A DNA stretch of 64,000 bases. It comes from Alphaproteobacteria bacterium. Lineage in GTDB: Bacteria; Pseudomonadota; Alphaproteobacteria; Ferrovibrionales; Ferrovibrionaceae. The DNA is taken from NCBI GenBank assembly GCA_017307375.1, contig JAFKFH010000003.1, positions 62,001-126,000 on the forward strand, in the 5' to 3' direction. Made by a program: the position numbers and the translations under genes. This document shows positions 31,383 to 42,500 of the stretch, one piece after another; positions within the stretch are counted from its first letter, which is position 1, and each line of letters begins with the position of its first letter. Below the pieces are notes generated by a model. That model saw nothing but the letters and a program-made list of their open reading frames with translations. It made no database searches and had not been told where the DNA came from.

Positions 31383-32769
31383 GGGGTTCGCCCAGCCAGG
31401 GGGCGACGATCTGCAGCCCGATCGGCAGGCCTTCCGCATCGACGCCGCAGGGAATGCTGGCCGCCGGCAGCCCGGCCAGGTTCATCGGCCAGGTGAACGG
31501 CGACCAGCCGAGATGCCGGTCGACCGCGCGGCCGTCGATCCGGTCGACCCCCAGCGTGCCGGCGGCGAAGGCGGTCACCGCGACGGTCGGGGTCAGCAGC
31601 GCATCGACCGACTTGAACATTTCGTGGAACCGGGCGCGCAGGCCGCTGCGGCGATGCATCGCCTCGACATAGGCGACCGCGGCGTCGCGCCGGCCGGCTT
31701 TCAGCACGTCGACGAATTCGGGATCGGACCCGGCGAAATCGGCGTCGCTGCGGCTGCCGACCGAGGCCGCCTGCTCGGCGAAGGCGATCGGCTTCAGGAT
31801 CCGTTCGAGCGCCTCCGGATCGATGCCGGGATCGATCGGCACGATGGTGGCGCCGAGATCGGCCACCACGTCGACCGCGGCCAGCACCGCGGCACGCACC
31901 GCCGGATCGACCGCGGCATGGCCGAGATCGAGGCTGTAACCGATCTGCAGGCCGGAAAGGCTGCGCCGGCCGGCATCGAAACGGCGCGGCGGCTGGGGCA
32001 GCGAGGCGGCATCGCGGGCGTCGTAGCCGGCGATGACCTCGAGCATCAGCGCGGCATCGGCGACCGATCGGGTGATCGGCCCGGTATGGGCGAGGCTGGC
32101 CCATGACGGCGGCGCGAAACCCGGCGCGCGCGATACCAGGCCGAAGGTCGGCTTCAGCCCGAACACGCCGCAGAACGAGGCCGGCACGCGGATCGAGCCG
32201 ACGCCGTCGGTGCCGACGGCCAGCGGGCCGCAGCCGGCCGCGACCGCCGCCGCGGCACCGCCCGACGACCCGCCCGAGGTGCGGTCGAGCGCCCAGGGGT
32301 TGCGGGTGATCCCGGTCAGCGGGCTGTCGGCCGTCAGCTTGTAGCCGCTTTCGCAGGTGGTGGTCTTGGCCAGCACGATCGCACCGGCCTCGCGCAGCCG
32401 CGCCACCACATGGGCATCTGCCGGGGCGACGAAGTCCTTCAGCGACGGCGCCCCACCCTTGGCCGGCACGCCGCCGACGAAGACCAGGTCCTTGACCGTC
32501 ACCGGCAGCCCGGCCAGCGCCCCGGCGGGTTCGCCCAGCCGCCAGTCGCGCGTCGCCGCCTCGGCGGCGGCCAGCGCCTCATCGTAGAGCGGCGTGACCA
32601 CGACGTTGCAGGCGGCATCGGTGCGCTTCAGTGCCGCGATCGACGCCTCGACCACATCGCGCGGCGTGAAGCGCCTGGCGCGGTAGCCCGCCAGCATCTC
32701 GGCGGCGGTCAGGCGCGCAAGATCCTCCGCCCCGGCGGGAACGCCGGGCATAGCCGGTACCGTGTTCAT
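31315..32769 (-). CDS. Amidase (amidase signature family)
   Basis: A 484-residue amide hydrolase. The Ser-cisSer-Lys triad is visible: Lys in GLPVTVKDLV, the Gly/Ser-rich stretch DRTSGGSSGGAAAAVAAG and the nucleophilic Ser in GTDGVGSIRVPASFCGVFGLKP. Its end SIPCGVDAEGLPIGLQIV is typical. Preferred amides cannot be inferred. It is the last gene of the ABC transporter / molybdenum hydroxylase operon, 8 bases after the FAD subunit with AGGAG before its ATG, which suggests that the oxidised product or the substrate contains an amide. Its 3' end overlaps the opposing LysR gene. Confidence 0.93.
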   Translation of the reverse strand: MNTVPAMPGVPAGAEDLARLTAAEMLAGYRARRFTPRDVVEASIAALKRTDAACNVVVTPLYDEALAAAEAATRDWRLGEPAGALAGLPVTVKDLVFVGGVPAKGGAPSLKDFVAPADAHVVARLREAGAIVLAKTTTCESGYKLTADSPLTGITRNPWALDRTSGGSSGGAAAAVAAGCGPLAVGTDGVGSIRVPASFCGVFGLKPTFGLVSRAPGFAPPSWASLAHTGPITRSVADAALMLEVIAGYDARDAASLPQPPRRFDAGRRSLSGLQIGYSLDLGHAAVDPAVRAAVLAAVDVVADLGATIVPIDPGIDPEALERILKPIAFAEQAASVGSRSDADFAGSDPEFVDVLKAGRRDAAVAYVEAMHRRSGLRARFHEMFKSVDALLTPTVAVTAFAAGTLGVDRIDGRAVDRHLGWSPFTWPMNLAGLPAASIPCGVDAEGLPIGLQIVAPWLGEPLILRIAAGFESVRPWTGRSPSL

Positions 32770-32777
32770 GGCAACTC

Positions 32778-33578
32778 CTAGGAAAACGCGATCGCGGCGG
32801 CCACCGCCCGTCCGGCCATCACCCCGACGAGATGGGCACGATAGGCGGCATCGGCGTGGATGTCGCTGTTCAGCCCCGCCGGATCGATGGCCACGGCGCG
32901 TGCAGCCTCGGGCGTGAAGCTCTTGTCCAGCGCCGCCTCCATGGCCGGCAGCCGGAAAACCGACGGCCCCGCCCCGGTCACGGCGACGCGTACGCCGGCC
33001 GGCAGCGCGGCGACGAACACCCCGGCCAGGGCATAGCGCGATGCCGGGCTGCGGAACTTGGCATAGGCGGCACGGCGCACCGCCGGAAAGCGGATCGCGG
33101 TGACGATTTCACCGGGGGCCAGCGCGGTTTCGAACAGCCCGACGAAAAAATCGTCGGCGACGATCGCCCGGCGGTCGGTCACCACCTCGGCGCCCAGTGC
33201 CAGCAACGCGGCCGGATAATCGGCCGCCGGATCGTTGTTGGCGACCGATCCCCCGATCGTGCCGCGATGACGCACCTGGGGATCGCCGATGCCGCCGGCC
33301 AGCGCCGCCACGCCGGGCAGGACCCGCGCCAGGATCGGCGAGGCGGCGACGTCGGCATGGCGGGCCGTCGCGCCGATCGTGACGACGCCGTCGGCCTCCG
33401 CTATGCCGGAGAGCGGCAGGGCCGCGAGGTCGACCAGCGCCTCCGGGGCGGCCAGACGCTGCTTCATCGTCGGCAGCAGCGTCATGCCCCCGGCCAGCAC
33501 CCTGGCGTCCTCGATCGTGGCGAGCAGGCCGGCAGCGGCCTCGATCGTCGCGGGCTTGTGATAGGCGAAATCGCGCAT
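32778..33578 (-). CDS. Molybdenum hydroxylase FAD subunit (CoxM/CutM type)
   Basis: A 266-residue flavoprotein that passes electrons from the iron-sulfur subunit. It has the FAD-binding segments [15 protein letters not shown] and [21 protein letters not shown] (the TIGGS/DP pattern), and the C-terminal CO-dehydrogenase flavoprotein domain. It starts at ATG 33578 after GGAGGAG. The gene lies between the large subunit (15 bases upstream) and the amidase. Confidence 0.94.
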   Translation of the reverse strand: MRDFAYHKPATIEAAAGLLATIEDARVLAGGMTLLPTMKQRLAAPEALVDLAALPLSGIAEADGVVTIGATARHADVAASPILARVLPGVAALAGGIGDPQVRHRGTIGGSVANNDPAADYPAALLALGAEVVTDRRAIVADDFFVGLFETALAPGEIVTAIRFPAVRRAAYAKFRSPASRYALAGVFVAALPAGVRVAVTGAGPSVFRLPAMEAALDKSFTPEAARAVAIDPAGLNSDIHADAAYRAHLVGVMAGRAVAAAIAFS

Positions 33579-33593
33579 CGGCGTCTCCTCCCC

Positions 33594-35986
<2,393 letters not shown>

Positions 35987-35990
<4 letters not shown>

Positions 35991-36466
35991 GCCTCCGTTC
36001 CCTGATGCATCGCGGCGGCGCCGGCGATGACCGATTTGACGATGTTCTGATAGCCGGTGCAGCGACAGATATTGCCTTCCAGCCAGTGGCGCACCTCGGC
36101 CTCGGTCGGCGCCGGGTGGCTGGCGGCAAAATCGGTCGCGCTCATCATCATGCCCGGGGTGCAGAAGCCGCATTGCAGGCCGTGGCAGTCGCGGAAGGCC
36201 TGCTGCATCGGGTGCAGGGTCCGGCCGTCGGGCGACAGCCCCTCGACCGTCGTGACCGCGCAGCCGTCGGCCGAGACGGCGAGCATCGTGCAGCTCTTGA
36301 CCGAGCGGCCGTCGACATGGACGACGCAGGCGCCGCACTGGCTGGTATCGCAGCCGACATGGGTGCCGGTCAGCCCCAGACGTTCGCGCAGCAGCTCGAC
36401 CAGCAAAGTCGCCGGCGGCACGTCGACGGCGGTCTCCCGGCCGTTCAGCGTGAAGGAGATGTCCAT
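35987..36466 (-). CDS. Molybdenum hydroxylase [2Fe-2S] small subunit (CoxS type)
   Basis: A 159-residue protein with two iron-sulfur domains. The plant-type cluster is bound by [16 protein letters not shown] and the following KSC. The second cluster is bound by [16 protein letters not shown] and [13 protein letters not shown]. It moves electrons from the molybdenum centre to FAD. The start MDISFTLNG at 36466 follows the ABC ATPase gene by 17 bases. It is the usual companion of the large and FAD subunits. Confidence 0.96.
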
Positions 36467-36483
36467 GGCCAAAACCCCCGTTC

Positions 36484-37584
36484 TCAAGCCAACAGATGGG
36501 CGCGATCGATCGCCCAGGTCGCCAGCACGACGTCGCCGACGTCGAGCGGATCGGTGAAGAAGCGCCGTTCGGGCACATAGGCGACGAACTCGTCCGACCC
36601 GACGGGATCGAGCATCACCTTGACGAAGGCGCCCTGGTATTCGATGGCCTGCACCCGGGTGGTGACGGCCGTGGTCGCCGGGTCGGCCGGGCCGCTGCCC
36701 GGCCGCACCAGCTCGATATCGTCGCGGCGCACCGCGACGTCGAGGCGATCGCCCTGGACGAGGCCCGGGCGCAGCGGGATCTCGATGCCGCGCAGCTGCG
36801 GCGCGGCGAGGGTGGCCCGCGCGCCGTTGACCCGCGTCACCTGGCCCGACAGCACGTTCTGGCCGCCGAGGAATTCGGCGACATAGCGGTCGCGCGGCGC
36901 GGCATAGACGTCGCGTGCCGGTCCGGCCTGGCGGATCTTGCCCTTCTCCATCACCACCACCACGTCGGCCAGCGCGATCGCCTCGAGCTGGGTGTGGGTG
37001 ACATGGATGAAGGTGATCCCGAGCTCGCGCTGCATCCGCCGCAATTCCTGGCGCATCTGCACCCGCAACTGCTCGTCCAGCGCCGACAGGGGTTCGTCGA
37101 GCAGCAGCACGCGGGGCTCGGTGATCGCCGCGCGGGCCAGGGCGACGCGCTGCTGCTGGCCACCCGAAAGCTGCGCGGGCAGGCGGTCGGCCAGTTCGGT
37201 CAGCCGCACCTTTTCCATCATCTGGTCGGCCCGGGCATGGCGCTCGGCCTTGTCGAGGCCGCGCACGCGCAGCGCGAAGGCGATGTTGTCGCGCACGGTC
37301 AGATGCGGGAACAGCGCATAGGACTGGAACATCATCGCCGTCCGCCGCTCGGCCGGCGTCAGCCCGACGACGTCCTGGCCGCCGATCAGGATCTCGCCGT
37401 CGGTCGGGTCCTCGTGGCCCGCGACCATCCGCAGGATCGTGGTCTTGCCGCAGCCCGACGGGCCCAGGAAGCAGCAATAGGCGCCGTCCGGGATCTTGAG
37501 GTTTACTCCATCGACCGCCATGAAGCGGCCGTCATAGGTCTTGGTGATGCCGGCAAGCTCGATGTCGCCGCGTGTTATGGCCAT
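36484..37584 (-). CDS. ABC transporter ATP-binding protein, PotA-like
   Basis: A 366-residue ATPase of the spermidine/putrescine-type importer. It has Walker [10 protein letters not shown], a Q-loop ([10 protein letters not shown]), signature [14 protein letters not shown], Walker [13 protein letters not shown] and H-loop [10 protein letters not shown]-terminal TOBE/MOP-like domain (about 280-366) follows. Start ATG 37584 shares its A with the stop of the permease gene (TGATG). It powers the two downstream-type permeases encoded just before it. Confidence 0.95.
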   Translation of the reverse strand: MAITRGDIELAGITKTYDGRFMAVDGVNLKIPDGAYCCFLGPSGCGKTTILRMVAGHEDPTDGEILIGGQDVVGLTPAERRTAMMFQSYALFPHLTVRDNIAFALRVRGLDKAERHARADQMMEKVRLTELADRLPAQLSGGQQQRVALARAAITEPRVLLLDEPLSALDEQLRVQMRQELRRMQRELGITFIHVTHTQLEAIALADVVVVMEKGKIRQAGPARDVYAAPRDRYVAEFLGGQNVLSGQVTRVNGARATLAAPQLRGIEIPLRPGLVQGDRLDVAVRRDDIELVRPGSGPADPATTAVTTRVQAIEYQGAFVKVMLDPVGSDEFVAYVPERRFFTDPLDVGDVVLATWAIDRAHLLA

Positions 37585-38423
37585 CAGTGTCCTCCCCCCG
37601 CGGCGCGCCGGCGCTGGATCAGCACGATGCTGCCGAGGCTCAAGCCGATGATCAGGAACGAGATCAGCGTGGTGACGGTGCCGAGCGCGTAGAGCGACGG
37701 CGAGGTGACGTTGAGCGTCATGCTCCAGATTTCCAGCGGCAGGGTGTTGAGCGAGCCGGCGGTCTGCAGCGACCGGGCAAATTCGTCGTAGGACAGCGTG
37801 AAGCCGAACAGCCCCACCGCCACCAGCCCGGGCGCCAGCACGGGGACCACGACCAGGCGGATGGTCTGGGCCGGGGTGGCGCCGAGGTCGCGGGCCGCCT
37901 CCTCCCAGCGGCCGTCGAAGCGCGACATCACCGCGAACATCACGAGCACCCCGAAGGGCAGCGTCCAGGAGAGCTGCGCGCCCAGCGCCGACGAATACCA
38001 GGCCGCTTCCAGCCCGAGGAAGGTGCAGGCGAGGCCGACGCCGATCCCGAGCACCAGGCCGGGCGCCACCAGGCTGCCGATCATCAGGTAGAACACGATG
38101 CCGTCGCCGCGGAAGCCGCGCCGGAAGCCCAGCCCGGCCAGGAACGAGGCGACCACGGTGATCAGCGTGACCGCCAGGGCCAGCCTGATCGACCGGTCGA
38201 ACGACCCCTTGACGTCGCCGGTCCGCGCCTGGGTGAACAGATCGACGAACCAGTGCAGCGACGTCCCCTTCATCGGGAAGACCAGTCCGCCGCGGATATC
38301 CTGGAACGACAGGATGTAGATGCAGATCATCGGGCCGTAGAGGGCGGCGACGTAGAGGATGAAGACGCCCGCGAGCACGTAGAACGTCCACGGCCGCCGC
38401 TGGTCGCGGGTGACGCGGCTCAT
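37584..38423 (-). CDS. ABC transporter permease, PotC-like
   Basis: A 279-residue inner-membrane permease with about six helices. The EAA-type coupling loop is EEAARDLGATPAQTIRLVVVPVL. An early FYVLAGVFILYVAALYGPMICIY helix is typical of PotC/YdcV proteins. It overlaps the PotB-like gene by ATGA. Confidence 0.94.
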   Translation of the reverse strand: MSRVTRDQRRPWTFYVLAGVFILYVAALYGPMICIYILSFQDIRGGLVFPMKGTSLHWFVDLFTQARTGDVKGSFDRSIRLALAVTLITVVASFLAGLGFRRGFRGDGIVFYLMIGSLVAPGLVLGIGVGLACTFLGLEAAWYSSALGAQLSWTLPFGVLVMFAVMSRFDGRWEEAARDLGATPAQTIRLVVVPVLAPGLVAVGLFGFTLSYDEFARSLQTAGSLNTLPLEIWSMTLNVTSPSLYALGTVTTLISFLIIGLSLGSIVLIQRRRAAGGGH

Positions 38424-39283
38424 CGCGTGATCTCCCGCCGGATGTCGACGCTGCGCAGGATCAGCGCGACGACCAGGGTCAGGACCAGGGTGAGCACGAT
38501 GGCGCTGGCCGCAGCCGGCGGATATTGCAGCACCGAGATATCCTCGTAGAAGGCACCGACGACCGAGGCCGAACCGCCGCCGCTCATCACCTTGACGACG
38601 AAGAAGTCGCCCATGACGATCGAGACGACGAAGATCGAGCCGAGCGCGATGCCGTTCTTGGCCATCGGCAGGACGATCAGCCGCAGCACGTCGAAACGGC
38701 TGGCGCCGGCATCGAGGGCTGCCTCGACGATGCGCTTGTCGATACGGGCCAGCGCATTGAAGATCGGCACGATCATGAAGATCGTCAGCTGGTGGACATA
38801 GGCGACGACCACCGCGAAGTCGGAGAAGAGCAGGAATTCCAGCGGCTGGTCGACGACACCGGCGCCGATCAGCGTCGAGTTGACCAGGCCTTCCTTGCCC
38901 AGGAGCGGGATCCAGGAAATCATCCGGATGATGTTCGAGGTCCAGAACGGCACGGTGCAGACCAGGAACAGCCCGATGGCGATCAGCGGGTTGCGGATAT
39001 GGAAGACCAGGAAATAGGCCACCCAGAAGCCGATGATGCCTGAGAACGCCCAGGTCAGGATCGTGAACTTGATCGTGGCCAGGTAGAGATCGAGGGTCAG
39101 CTTCGAGGTCAGCACGCCGGCGTAGTTGGCAAGCGTGACGGTCGGGATGATGCCGCCGAACCCGTCGGTCTCCATGAAGCTCGCCGCCAGCACGACCAGG
39201 ATCGGCAGCACGAAGAACGGCACCAGCACCAGTACCAGCGGCGAGACGTAGAGCCATCCGGCGAGATTGCCACGTCGGGTCAT
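38420..39283 (-). CDS. ABC transporter permease, PotB-like
   Basis: A 287-residue inner-membrane permease with about six helices (WLYVSPLVLVLVPFFVLPIL at the start) and the coupling loop EAALDAGASRFDVLRLIVLPMA. ATG 39283 is chosen because GGAG lies 8 bases upstream; another ATG (39301) would add six residues with no ribosome-binding site. It is separated from the binding-protein gene by 76 bases that contain a palindromic repeat. Confidence 0.93.
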   Translation of the reverse strand: MTRRGNLAGWLYVSPLVLVLVPFFVLPILVVLAASFMETDGFGGIIPTVTLANYAGVLTSKLTLDLYLATIKFTILTWAFSGIIGFWVAYFLVFHIRNPLIAIGLFLVCTVPFWTSNIIRMISWIPLLGKEGLVNSTLIGAGVVDQPLEFLLFSDFAVVVAYVHQLTIFMIVPIFNALARIDKRIVEAALDAGASRFDVLRLIVLPMAKNGIALGSIFVVSIVMGDFFVVKVMSGGGSASVVGAFYEDISVLQYPPAAASAIVLTLVLTLVVALILRSVDIRREITR

Positions 39284-39312
39284 CGACTGAACTCCATGCA
39301 CAGGCGGACCGG

Positions 39313-39340
39313 CGTCATCCCGGCGCGGGCCGGGATGACG
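39313..39340. repeat. REP-like palindrome between the binding protein and permease genes
   Basis: A perfect 12-bp inverted repeat CGTCATCCCGGC / GCCGGGATGACG with loop GCGG. Sequences of this GTCATCCCGGC type are dispersed, repeated intergenic elements in many alphaproteobacterial genomes. Placed here it can form a stable hairpin at the 3' end of the binding-protein transcript, which would favour high binding-protein mRNA over permease mRNA. Confidence 0.75.
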
Positions 39341-39359
39341 ATAGGTACGGATTCCAAGG

Positions 39360-40697
39360 TCAGGCGACCTTGAAGTCGTTCCACCGCTTGTTCATGTAGG
39401 CCGCCTCGTCCATCAGCGTGTTCCAGCAGGAAATGTTGGTGACGCGCTCGATGAACGACCCGCCGTCGCGGACCGCGCCGGCCTTCTCCATCGGGACGCC
39501 GTAGGGATCGGGGATGTCGGCCGAGGCGGGCTTGCCCTCGTACCAGTACTCCCATTCCGCCTGGGTCAGCAGCTTCTTGGCGGTCGAGGGCACCGGCGAA
39601 TAATAGCCGTAGCGGGCCACGAAGGCGCCCTGCCAGCCCGACAGATACCAGTTGATGTAATCGTAGGCGGCACCGAGCTTCTTGCCCGACAGGTGCTTCA
39701 TCAGGCCCATGCCGTTGCACCAGCCGCGATAGCCTTCCTTGCCGTTCTTGATGTTGACCGGGGCATAGACGCAGGGCAGGCCCTTGACCCGGACGGCAGC
39801 GACCGCGGGCGACCACATCGACTGGATCTCGACCTCGCCCGCCGCCATCAGCTGCACCGACTGGTCGAAGGTGGTCCAGGTGGCGCGGAAATGCCCCTGC
39901 TTCTTCAGCTCGATCAGCTTGTTGATGGTGAAGTCGATCTCCGACTTCGTCATGTTGCCCTTGTTGCCGTACTTGATCAGCCCGGCGCTCTCGAAGCAGA
40001 GGGCGGCGTCCATGATGCCGATGGCGGGCACGTCGAGGATCGCGGCCTTGCCCTTGAACTTCGGGTCGATCAGCTCCTTCCACTCGGTCACGGCATGGCC
40101 GACGAGGTCGGGGCGATAGCCGATCGAATCGGCGTTGTAGACCTGGGGCAGGAAGGTCATCCAGCCGGTGACGCCCTCGTGCAGGTCGGTGGCGTCGGGC
40201 TTGGCGATGTACATCGCCTCGTAGGGCGAGATGCCCTGGCGGGGGATCTTGTGGCCGTTGATCTCGCCCTTGGTGAAGATCGGCAGGATGTTGTCGAACT
40301 CCTTGATCTTCTTCACCTCGATGCCCTGCAGCACACCGCGCTTGGTCGCCAGCTTGGCCTGCCAGCCCTCGACGTCGGCGATGTCGACGGTATTGGGCTG
40401 GGTGATGAAGCGGTTGATCGCCGCCGAGGTGTCGAGGTTCTGCATCGACACCTTGAAGCCGAGATCCTTCGATGCCTGGTCGCCGATCGCCTTGACGACC
40501 GAATAGGAGACGCCGACATGGCGCAGCTCGATATCCTTGATTTCCTGCGCCCAGATGGTCGGGAAACCCTTGATCAGGCCGGCACCGGCGACCGCGCCGG
40601 CGGCACCGGCCGCACCCTTGAGCAGGCGACGGCGGGAAATATCGGTCGGCGCGCTCGTCTTGGGTGCGCCGCCACGATCGGACTTATTCTTGGTCAT
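39360..40697 (-). CDS. Extracellular solute-binding protein, PotD-like, Tat-exported
   Basis: A 445-residue periplasmic binding protein. The N-terminus carries a twin-arginine signal ([22 protein letters not shown]). The mature part has the spermidine/putrescine-type fold (GWMTFLPQVYNADSIGYRPD, YDYINWYLSGWQG). The first gene of the minus-strand operon, it should define substrate for the importer and, by context, for the molybdenum hydroxylase. The ligand is unknown. GGAGG precedes the ATG. Tat export suggests that it folds in the cytoplasm. Confidence 0.94.
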   Translation of the reverse strand: MTKNKSDRGGAPKTSAPTDISRRRLLKGAAGAAGAVAGAGLIKGFPTIWAQEIKDIELRHVGVSYSVVKAIGDQASKDLGFKVSMQNLDTSAAINRFITQPNTVDIADVEGWQAKLATKRGVLQGIEVKKIKEFDNILPIFTKGEINGHKIPRQGISPYEAMYIAKPDATDLHEGVTGWMTFLPQVYNADSIGYRPDLVGHAVTEWKELIDPKFKGKAAILDVPAIGIMDAALCFESAGLIKYGNKGNMTKSEIDFTINKLIELKKQGHFRATWTTFDQSVQLMAAGEVEIQSMWSPAVAAVRVKGLPCVYAPVNIKNGKEGYRGWCNGMGLMKHLSGKKLGAAYDYINWYLSGWQGAFVARYGYYSPVPSTAKKLLTQAEWEYWYEGKPASADIPDPYGVPMEKAGAVRDGGSFIERVTNISCWNTLMDEAAYMNKRWNDFKVA

Positions 40698-40864
40698 TGC
40701 ATGCCTCCGATGCGATGAAGCCTAAGATTTGACCTGGCGTTTTCCGCTTATTTTCGCGGGGAGTATTTCGCCGAGGTTCCCTGTCTCTCGGAAGCAATTA
40801 GGTCACGTCGATGCCGCAGTGCAAAATCAGAAGTTCATATCCGGCGCATAAGGGAAGCTTATTT

Positions 40865-40883
40865 ATTTGTATTTAGGACAAAT
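40865..40883. promoter_or_regulatory. Inverted repeat in the AT-rich divergent intergenic region
   Basis: ATTTGT-n7-ACAAAT (centre 40874) lies in the 243-base gap (40698-40940) between the binding-protein gene and the first M48-like gene. The gap is noticeably richer in A/T than its surroundings and must hold the promoter of the minus-strand operon. The repeat is a plausible regulator-binding site; I cannot assign the regulator. Confidence 0.35.
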
Positions 40884-40940
40884 CATGCTCGCCGTGTGAG
40901 CTTCCAATTGTTCTCGTTTTGTCCAGACAGACATGCTTAA

Positions 40941-42458
40941 ATGCCCGCCTTCAGGGTTTTCATCGAAGGGTCGACAATCTTGTCCTCGCCATCCTGGCGC
41001 CCCATCAACCCGATCGGGACGTTCGTCGCCGTGATCCTCGTGCCGCTGGCCCTGGTCGCGCTGGGGCTCTGGCAATATCAGCGCGCCGCAGCCGACCTCA
41101 CGGCCAATGCCGCCGCGGTCGTCGAGATCGGCGCGACCGGCCACCCTTCTTCCCCAATCGCTGCACAAGACGCGCTGCCGCGCCTCGAAAGCGAACGGAA
41201 GAAGGCCGGGTTGCGCCGGAACCTGGCCTGGGTCGTCATGATCGCCGGGGCGATCACCGGTGTGCTGGGGCCGATATTCATGGGTGCGGCCTGCGTGCTC
41301 GGCCAGGCGGGCCGCCGGTCGCGCACGACGCTGATCGTCAGCTATCGGCGGGTTCGCCGCCTGCTGCCGGCGCTGATGATCCTCCTCCTCCTCGCCCCGC
41401 CGGCAAGCCTGGCCGCAGCCGCCTATGGCGAGGTTCTGGTCGGCGAACAGCTGCGCATCTGGCTGGCTGTCCCCTTCACCCTCGTCGTCGCACCGGCAAG
41501 CCTGCTGGGCGGCGTGATGGCATTCCTGTGGGGCGACATCATCGGACTTGGCTTCTCCGCCGACCCGGTCCTCGTGCCGGGCCGCCCGGTCTCGCACGTC
41601 GAGGCACCCGGCCTCTGGCAGTTGGTCGCCACCTTGGCCGCGCGGCTCGGCACCCAGCCCCCCGAATCCGTAATGGTCGGGCTGACCGGGGACATTTCGC
41701 TGCTCGCCGGTCCGGTGCAGGCCGAAGGCACGACGGCGGCATTGCCGGGCAACACGCTCTATGTGCCGCTGCCCCTCCTCGCCTTCCACCGCGAGGACGA
41801 GATCGCCGCCAACATCGCATACGAGATCGCCCATTTTGCCGGGGCGGATCCCGGCTATCCCGACGGCTTCGCCCTGATGGAAGCCGATATCGACCGGTCG
41901 ATGGGCGATCTGCTCAAGCGGCACGCCCGGTACGGCACCGACACGCTGAGCCTGCTGCTCTGGCCGGGCCCGCCTGTCGGCATCTACGCGATGGGCCAGT
42001 TTCTGCATGCCATGCGGTACTGGCACCGCCAGCGCGTGTTCGCGGCCGATGCCGCGGCCGCGACCCTGGTTTCCCCTGCGGCGATGGCGCGCGCGCTGCT
42101 GCGGCGGGAGGCCGTGCGCAGGCCGATCCGCGATGCGCTGAAACTCGCCTGGAACCAGCATGACCAGGCACGAGACGGTTCTTTCATCGCCTTGGCCCTG
42201 GCGCATGCCGCCGAGCAGGGGTTGGACGCCCCGATACGGCGGCAGCGCGGCCCGGATCCCGCGATCCGCGACCGTATCGGCGCCCTCGGCCAGGACTTGT
42301 CCGCCATGATCGCCGAAGCGAAGGCAGCGCCTGAGCCGGAGGCGGCTGGCCGTCTCGGCCTCTATCTGGCGGATCCCGAAGCCACCGTGCGCGACGCGAC
42401 CAGGCGCTTCGTCGCGCGCGGCGCGCCCGGACGGCCAACCAGGCGGCGGACGGCCTGA
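40941..42458 (+). CDS. Membrane M48-like protein lacking zinc ligands (pseudoprotease)
   Basis: A 505-residue protein with about four membrane helices (near 23-45, 93-120, 138-158 and 172-190), then a cytosolic domain that aligns with its neighbour along the whole length. At the place of the zinc motif it has YEIAHFAG (Y294-E-I-A-H298) instead of HExxH. The third ligand position (ELAAD in the neighbour) reads VFAAD (V366). Two of three zinc ligands are therefore gone while the fold is kept. It should not hydrolyse peptides and may regulate or scaffold the active paralogue. The start ATG 40941 has no clear ribosome-binding site. No family name beyond M48-like can be given. Confidence 0.8.
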   Translation: MPAFRVFIEGSTILSSPSWRPINPIGTFVAVILVPLALVALGLWQYQRAAADLTANAAAVVEIGATGHPSSPIAAQDALPRLESERKKAGLRRNLAWVVMIAGAITGVLGPIFMGAACVLGQAGRRSRTTLIVSYRRVRRLLPALMILLLLAPPASLAAAAYGEVLVGEQLRIWLAVPFTLVVAPASLLGGVMAFLWGDIIGLGFSADPVLVPGRPVSHVEAPGLWQLVATLAARLGTQPPESVMVGLTGDISLLAGPVQAEGTTAALPGNTLYVPLPLLAFHREDEIAANIAYEIAHFAGADPGYPDGFALMEADIDRSMGDLLKRHARYGTDTLSLLLWPGPPVGIYAMGQFLHAMRYWHRQRVFAADAAAATLVSPAAMARALLRREAVRRPIRDALKLAWNQHDQARDGSFIALALAHAAEQGLDAPIRRQRGPDPAIRDRIGALGQDLSAMIAEAKAAPEPEAAGRLGLYLADPEATVRDATRRFVARGAPGRPTRRRTA

Positions 42459-42500
42459 CCAGGCCCCTTTGGCCGAGTAGTGATCGGAGGATGGAGCCCC

